From Flavobacterium sp. N2038 (GTDB lineage: Bacteria; Bacteroidota; Bacteroidia; Flavobacteriales; Flavobacteriaceae), in the NCBI RefSeq assembly GCF_025947185.1, contig NZ_CP110001.1:3534001-3598000 (forward strand): a stretch of DNA of 64,000 nt, written 5' to 3'. Below the pieces are notes generated by a model. It was not told the DNA's origin. It made no database searches and saw only the letters and a program-made list of their open reading frames with translations. The position numbers and the translations under genes are program-made. Below, piece by piece: positions 60,453 to 64,000 of the stretch. Each line of letters begins with the position of its first letter. Position 1 is the first letter of the stretch.

Positions 60453-60552
60453 ATTAATTTTACAGGAAAGAATCTTATTTATAATGAAAATAATTAATGT
60501 TAATAAAAACACTAATTATACCATCAATTCTTATAAAAACCAATTTTAAGTT

Positions 60553-60560
60553 TAACTTTG
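60553..60560 (+). promoter_or_regulatory. Candidate -7 element (TAACTTTG)
   Basis: TAACTTTG lies 28 bases before the ATG at 60589 and fits TAnnTTTG. No good -33 box is seen. Confidence 0.45.
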
Positions 60561-60588
60561 AGTTACTTAATTTTCTAATATTGAAATA

Positions 60589-61368
60589 ATGCCTTTAAGT
60601 AACTCAAAAGATTTAAAATTGGCTGTTCTTATAGACGCAGACAATGTACCTTACAGCAATGTTAAAGGTATGATGGAAGAAATAGCCAAATTAGGAACTC
60701 CAACCACAAAACGTATTTATGCAGACTGGACAAAACCAAATGCAAACGGATGGAAAGGAGTTTTATTAGAACATGCCATTACTCCTATTCAGCAATACAG
60801 TTATACGGTTGGAAAAAATTCTTCAGATTCTGCTCTGATTATTGATGCAATGGATTTGCTGTATTCCGGAAAATTAGATGGTTTTTGTATTGTATCGAGT
60901 GATAGTGATTTTACCCGTCTTGCCATTAGACTTCGTGAATCTGGTATGAAAGTAATTGGTATTGGAGAAAAGAAAACTCCAAATTCTTTTATTGTTGCCT
61001 GTGACCGATTTATATATATTGAGGTACTGGATGGCGCAACCCAGAAGAAAAAGCCAAAAGCAGCCACTACCGATACCAAAAAACCAGTTGAAAAACCAGC
61101 TGAAAAAGCACTTCACAAAGTTGACAAACAAACTATTGAACTGATCGAAACTACAATTGAAGATCTTGAAGATGATGATGGCTGGGCATTTTTGGGAGAT
61201 GTCGGAAATTTAATCGTTAAGAAAAAACCTGAATTTGACCCTAGAAATTATGGTTTTTCTAAACTTACACCAATGCTGAAATCGCTAACAGATTTTCTTG
61301 AAATTGACGAAAGAGAATCTGACAAAAAAGGAATCAAACACGTATATGTGCGTTTAAGATTCAATTAA
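60589..61368 (+). CDS. NYN-domain protein with LOTUS/OST-HTH C-terminus
   Basis: This 259-residue protein has a PIN-like NYN nuclease domain at about residues 8-155. LAVLIDADNVPYSN has the first acidic site, KNSSDSALIIDAMDLL the second, and CIVSSDSDFTRLAIRLRESG the SDSDF motif. A Lys/Pro-rich linker follows, then a LOTUS/OST-HTH domain (about 185-258, DGWAFLGDVGNLIVKKKPEF, RNYGFSKLTPMLKSL) that binds RNA. It is predicted to process or bind RNA in the cytoplasm. It is related to LabA and MARF1-like proteins; the physiological target is unknown. Confidence 0.88.
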   Translation: MPLSNSKDLKLAVLIDADNVPYSNVKGMMEEIAKLGTPTTKRIYADWTKPNANGWKGVLLEHAITPIQQYSYTVGKNSSDSALIIDAMDLLYSGKLDGFCIVSSDSDFTRLAIRLRESGMKVIGIGEKKTPNSFIVACDRFIYIEVLDGATQKKKPKAATTDTKKPVEKPAEKALHKVDKQTIELIETTIEDLEDDDGWAFLGDVGNLIVKKKPEFDPRNYGFSKLTPMLKSLTDFLEIDERESDKKGIKHVYVRLRFN

Positions 61369-61402
61369 TTATCTTATTTATTACCCATTAAATTTTAAAA
61401 AC

Positions 61403-62914
61403 ATGAGAAAAAAATTCTTTATTTACGGATTCTTATTGTTTCTAATTGTTGCTGCAATTTACTATTATACCGGACGCGGCTTTTTGTTAGTCATTATACT
61501 TCCGATTTTATTAATTGTCGGAGTTTATAATGCTTCTCAGAAAAAGCATGCTATTTTAAGAAACTTTCCTGTTCTGGGCTATTTTAGATATTTGTTTGAA
61601 ATGATTGCACCGGAAATTCAACAGTATTTTATTGAAAGATCTACAGACGGAAAACCTTTCTCCAGAAACCAACGTTCATTGGTTTATCAAAGAGCTAAAA
61701 ATATCGATTCGAGTACCCCATTCGGGACACAACAAGTTTTAAATCATGATAATTATGAAGGTATAAAACATTCGATTTTCCCTGCAAAAGTTAATGAGGA
61801 ATTACCTCGTGTATTGGTTGGAGGAAAAGATTGTAAACAACCTTACTCAGCATCTTTATTTAATGTTTCGGCAATGAGTTTTGGTTCACTAAGTGAAAAT
61901 GCAGTACGCGCCATAAACATAGGTGCTCAAAAAGGAAATTTTTACCAAAACACAGGAGAAGGCGGTTTAACTGAATTTCATCTTGCAGGCGGTGGAGATA
62001 TTACCTGGCAAATTGGTACAGGCTATTTTGGCTGTCGTGATGCCGAAGGAAATTTTAGTCCTGAAAATTTTGCAGAAAAAGCAAATCTTCCCAATGTAAA
62101 AATGATCGAAATTAAACTTTCGCAAGGTGCAAAACCAGGTCATGGAGGTGTGCTTCCAGCTGCTAAAAACACAGAACAAATTGCAAAAATAAGAGGAGTG
62201 CAACCGCATACTATGATTCTTTCGCCTCCTGGTCACCATGCATTTTCAGACAATAAAGGCCTTGTTCACTTCATCAAACAATTACGTGATTTATCTAACG
62301 GAAAACCAATCGGATTTAAATTGTGTATCGGAAACACACATGAGTTTGAACAGCTTTGTCATGAAATGATTTCTGAAGATATTTTCCCTGATTTTATTAC
62401 AGTTGATGGTGCAGAAGGCGGAACAGGCGCTGCTCCATTAGAATTTGCTGACGGAGTTGGAATGCCTTTTGAACCGGCATTAATTTTCGTTAATAAAACT
62501 TTGGTACGTTTAGGAATACGCGATAAAATGCGCATTATTGGAAGCGGAAAGGTTATATCCGGTTATTCTATTCTGCATGCAATCGCATTGGGTGCAGACA
62601 TGTGTAACAGTGCCAGAGGTTTTATGTTTTCTTTAGGCTGTATTCAGGCGCTTCGTTGTCATAATAACGAATGCCCAACCGGAGTCGCTACTCAAAACAA
62701 AATGCTTATGAAAGGTTTAGTCGTTACAGATAAATCGGATCGTGTGTATCATTTTCATAAAAATACCCTGCACTCTGCTAATGAACTTCTGGCCGCTGCA
62801 GGCAAAAAAAGTTTTAGTGACGTAGATATTAATATATTTATGCGTGGCGATGAATTTGCTAATTTATCAGATAAATACTTCCCGGATATCCTGACAAATG
62901 TGACCAAACATTAA
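61403..62914 (+). CDS. FMN-binding glutamate-synthase-family protein
   Basis: This 503-residue protein has two N-terminal membrane helices (FIYGFLLFLIVAAIYYY and FLLVIILPILLIVGVYN), then a GltB-like FMN domain: SAMSFGSLSENAVRAIN, NTGEGGLTEFHLAGGGDITW, LSQGAKPGHGGVLPA, TVDGAEGGTGAAPLEF and the Cys-rich end GCIQALRCHNNECPTGVATQ, where the cysteines may bind a cluster as in glutamate synthase. It has no glutaminase domain, so it is not a complete GltB. The true reaction is unknown. It lies 34 bases after the NYN gene. Confidence 0.85.
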   Translation: MRKKFFIYGFLLFLIVAAIYYYTGRGFLLVIILPILLIVGVYNASQKKHAILRNFPVLGYFRYLFEMIAPEIQQYFIERSTDGKPFSRNQRSLVYQRAKNIDSSTPFGTQQVLNHDNYEGIKHSIFPAKVNEELPRVLVGGKDCKQPYSASLFNVSAMSFGSLSENAVRAINIGAQKGNFYQNTGEGGLTEFHLAGGGDITWQIGTGYFGCRDAEGNFSPENFAEKANLPNVKMIEIKLSQGAKPGHGGVLPAAKNTEQIAKIRGVQPHTMILSPPGHHAFSDNKGLVHFIKQLRDLSNGKPIGFKLCIGNTHEFEQLCHEMISEDIFPDFITVDGAEGGTGAAPLEFADGVGMPFEPALIFVNKTLVRLGIRDKMRIIGSGKVISGYSILHAIALGADMCNSARGFMFSLGCIQALRCHNNECPTGVATQNKMLMKGLVVTDKSDRVYHFHKNTLHSANELLAAAGKKSFSDVDINIFMRGDEFANLSDKYFPDILTNVTKH

Positions 62915-62920
62915 AAAAAC

Positions 62921-62957
62921 AAAAAACCGCTTTGCGAATCTGCAAAGCGGTTTTTTT
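62921..62957. terminator. Bidirectional terminator
   Basis: AAAAAACCGCTTTGC pairs perfectly with GCAAAGCGGTTTTTT (six-base loop), with A and T tracts at both ends. It serves convergent genes at 62914 and 62980. Confidence 0.92.
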
Positions 62958-62979
62958 ATGTTTAGAAATATACAACTAA

Positions 62980-63387
62980 TTATTGATTCAATACTTCTGC
63001 TAAAGTTTCCTTATTTATAACTTGCTTTACAAAAACAGTATTGTCATTCGCCAGAAAATAAGTATCAAACTGAACTCCTTCCTCTACTAGATCCTGAGGA
63101 ATCTGATTTTTCTTTAGCATTTCTTTTAACAGCTTTGCAAAAGAAATATCAGCTGCCATTTTGTTTGGCTTATTCTGTTCTAAATTGGTTTCAAATCGCA
63201 ATTCAATTTTATTATCATTTATATACCCTCTTGCAGTAGTAAGTGTAACGTTATCAGCTTTAAAAGTTTTAGAAGTGGCATTGTAAGCCGTTACAAACTC
63301 TTGCAGTTTCTGTTTGGTATTTTTACAGCTTGCAAGCATCAATACTACAACAACTACAAATGCAATTTGGGTCATTTTCTTTATCAT
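62980..63387 (-). CDS. Putative lipoprotein of unknown function
   Basis: This 135-residue protein has a lipoprotein signal (VVVVVLMLASCKNT, Cys at about 21). The mature part contains beta and helix segments (ARGYINDNKIELRFETNLEQ, FAKLLKEMLKKNQIPQDLVE, FLANDNTVFVKQVINKE). It has the size of small periplasmic binding or stress lipoproteins, but no family is recognised. It is convergent with the GltB-like gene. Confidence 0.6.
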   Translation of the reverse strand: MIKKMTQIAFVVVVVLMLASCKNTKQKLQEFVTAYNATSKTFKADNVTLTTARGYINDNKIELRFETNLEQNKPNKMAADISFAKLLKEMLKKNQIPQDLVEEGVQFDTYFLANDNTVFVKQVINKETLAEVLNQ

Positions 63388-63835
63388 AACGTTTTTATTT
63401 TAGTTTCAGAAATCTTAAAAGTGCTTCAAGATAATAATAATCTGCATAATTTACCAAATTGATAAATTTATAAATTAAGCAGTCGGATTTTAATATTTGT
63501 ATTTTGCGATTCGCAAAAAAGCACCTTTAATACCCTACCGTGCGGACACAAGCATACAAAACAACACAAATTACACTAATTGTCACTAATTTGTTTGTGG
63601 AATTAATTTCACAAACAAGGCTAACCTATTAAAATTTGTGCAAATTCGTGCAATTCGTGTTCAAAATTGATTTACAATATTTATGTCTTCCCGGTAGCTT
63701 TAATACCTCTCTTTTTGACTTTCTATTTGTCAAAGTGGAACAAAACCTATATGGAACTTTGACAAAGGAATCTACTAAAACTAAGATCTAAAATAAAAGA
63801 TAAATTGTAATTTTGTTCTAAACTAAAAAATAAAC
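63388..63835. other. Intergenic region with inverted repeat
   Basis: About 450 bases. It holds the imperfect inverted repeat of 63563-63661 and a pair TTTGTCAAAG / CTTTGACAAA at about 63726-63764. A half-site AAAAGATAAATTG (63795) resembles the nitrogen-oxide operator but lacks a proper second half. A -7-like TAATTTTG (63808-63815) precedes the gene at 63836. No gene is seen. Confidence 0.6.
63563..63661. repeat. Imperfect inverted repeat with inner perfect hairpin
   Basis: The outer arms AACACAAATTACACTAATTG (from 63563) and CAAATTCGTGCAATTCGTGT (to about 63660) are about 75 percent complementary. The inner TTGTTTGTG (63591-63599) and CACAAACAA (63610-63618) pair perfectly. AATTCGTG-type repeats are common between genes in Flavobacterium. 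Confidence 0.7.
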
Positions 63836-64000
63836 TTGAACAAAATCCGAATACAATATTTCATTTTTTTTCTAACCATTATTCTTCTGGGAATTCTTTC
63901 AAGAAAAATTTCAGTCATACCTTTATGTATTGGTGATTTTCTGTATGCCGTTATGGTTTATTTATTGATTCGTATATTCTTAACAAACCAAAAAGCCACT
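63836..64000 (+). CDS. DUF2809-type membrane protein, truncated by the window edge
   Basis: A TTG at 63836 opens a frame to the end of the window (55 codons seen). It begins LNKIRIQYFIFFLTIILLGI (TTG read as Met) and continues LSRKISVIPLCIGDFLYAVM, VYLLIRIFLTN. The GDFLYAVMVYLL pattern is typical of DUF2809 small membrane proteins. The TTG is the only start because a stop lies four codons upstream and no ATG fits. The C-terminus is outside the window. Confidence 0.65.
   Translation, partial: MNKIRIQYFIFFLTIILLGILSRKISVIPLCIGDFLYAVMVYLLIRIFLTNQKAT

Noticed and set aside
63795..63815. Fourth nitrogen-oxide operator before the DUF2809 gene
   Set aside because: AAAAGATAAATTGTAATTTT keeps one half, but the centre is one base short and the right half lacks TCTTT.
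1..64000. tRNA, rRNA, insertion sequence or prophage
   Set aside because: No cloverleaf-like TTCGAATC stem, rRNA signature, transposase or phage structural gene was seen in any gap; a tRNAscan or Rfam run was not possible.

Overview
The window is a chromosomal segment of a Flavobacterium-like member of the Bacteroidota. The evidence is AT-rich DNA, SusC/SusD pairs, many lipoproteins, DUF families typical of Flavobacteriaceae, the TAnnTTTG promoter element before several genes, and abundant extragenic inverted repeats such as AATTCCAAATTCCAA. There are no rRNA or tRNA genes, insertion sequences, phage or CRISPR arrays. Both edges cut through normal gene order, and the right edge truncates a DUF2809-type gene.

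Bases 1-22100 are mostly housekeeping: a short SerA, small membrane and lipoproteins, LolD with a TIGR02757 protein, a DEAD-box helicase, a secreted lactonase-fold protein, a BatA-type protein followed by a degenerate dihydroorotase, an esterase, a HigBA toxin-antitoxin pair, an isochorismatase-family hydrolase, a PhnP-like metallo-hydrolase, a Bcp peroxiredoxin, an endonuclease III without its iron-sulfur cysteines and a TPR protein. A probable structured RNA lies at 20135-20275. At 22600-23400 an ECF sigma factor is followed by a 47-residue protein gene missed by length cut-offs.

Bases 23684-35376 form a polysaccharide utilization locus on the minus strand: a membrane-anchored propeller/Y_Y_Y/LuxR regulator, SusC, SusD, a surface glycan-binding lipoprotein, a GH16 lipoprotein and a second secreted GH16. 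Two GH16 enzymes with a Glu-x-Asp-x-x-Glu active site point to laminarin or a related beta-glucan. A three-copy repeat array (35471-35765) separates this locus from uvrA.

Bases 38780-47400 are mainly minus-strand envelope genes (MscS channel, flippase, GT4 glycosyltransferase, YfhO protein) plus a nucleotidyltransferase coupled by ATGA overlap to a 55-residue protein. Bases 47500-51600 hold an outer-membrane protein, a GNAT-like protein, a lipoprotein between twin terminators and an alpha-oxoamine synthase probably serving sphingolipid synthesis.

Bases 51800-60450 are a partial denitrification island: NirK fused to cytochrome c, a formylglycine-generating-enzyme-like protein and a SCO protein on the plus strand; a multi-pass membrane protein, Ric, quinol-type NO reductase, an azurin-like cupredoxin and an Rrf2 regulator on the minus strand. 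Together they would reduce nitrite to N2O; no nosZ is present. The main discovery is one palindrome, WAAAGATAnnTTTGTCTTTW, found before nirK, norB and the Rrf2 gene, always in the direction of transcription and built around the -7 promoter box. It is read here as the operator of an autoregulated nitrogen-oxide-responsive Rrf2 regulon. The rest of the window is a NYN/LOTUS RNA-binding protein, a GltB-like FMN enzyme, a lipoprotein and the truncated DUF2809 gene.
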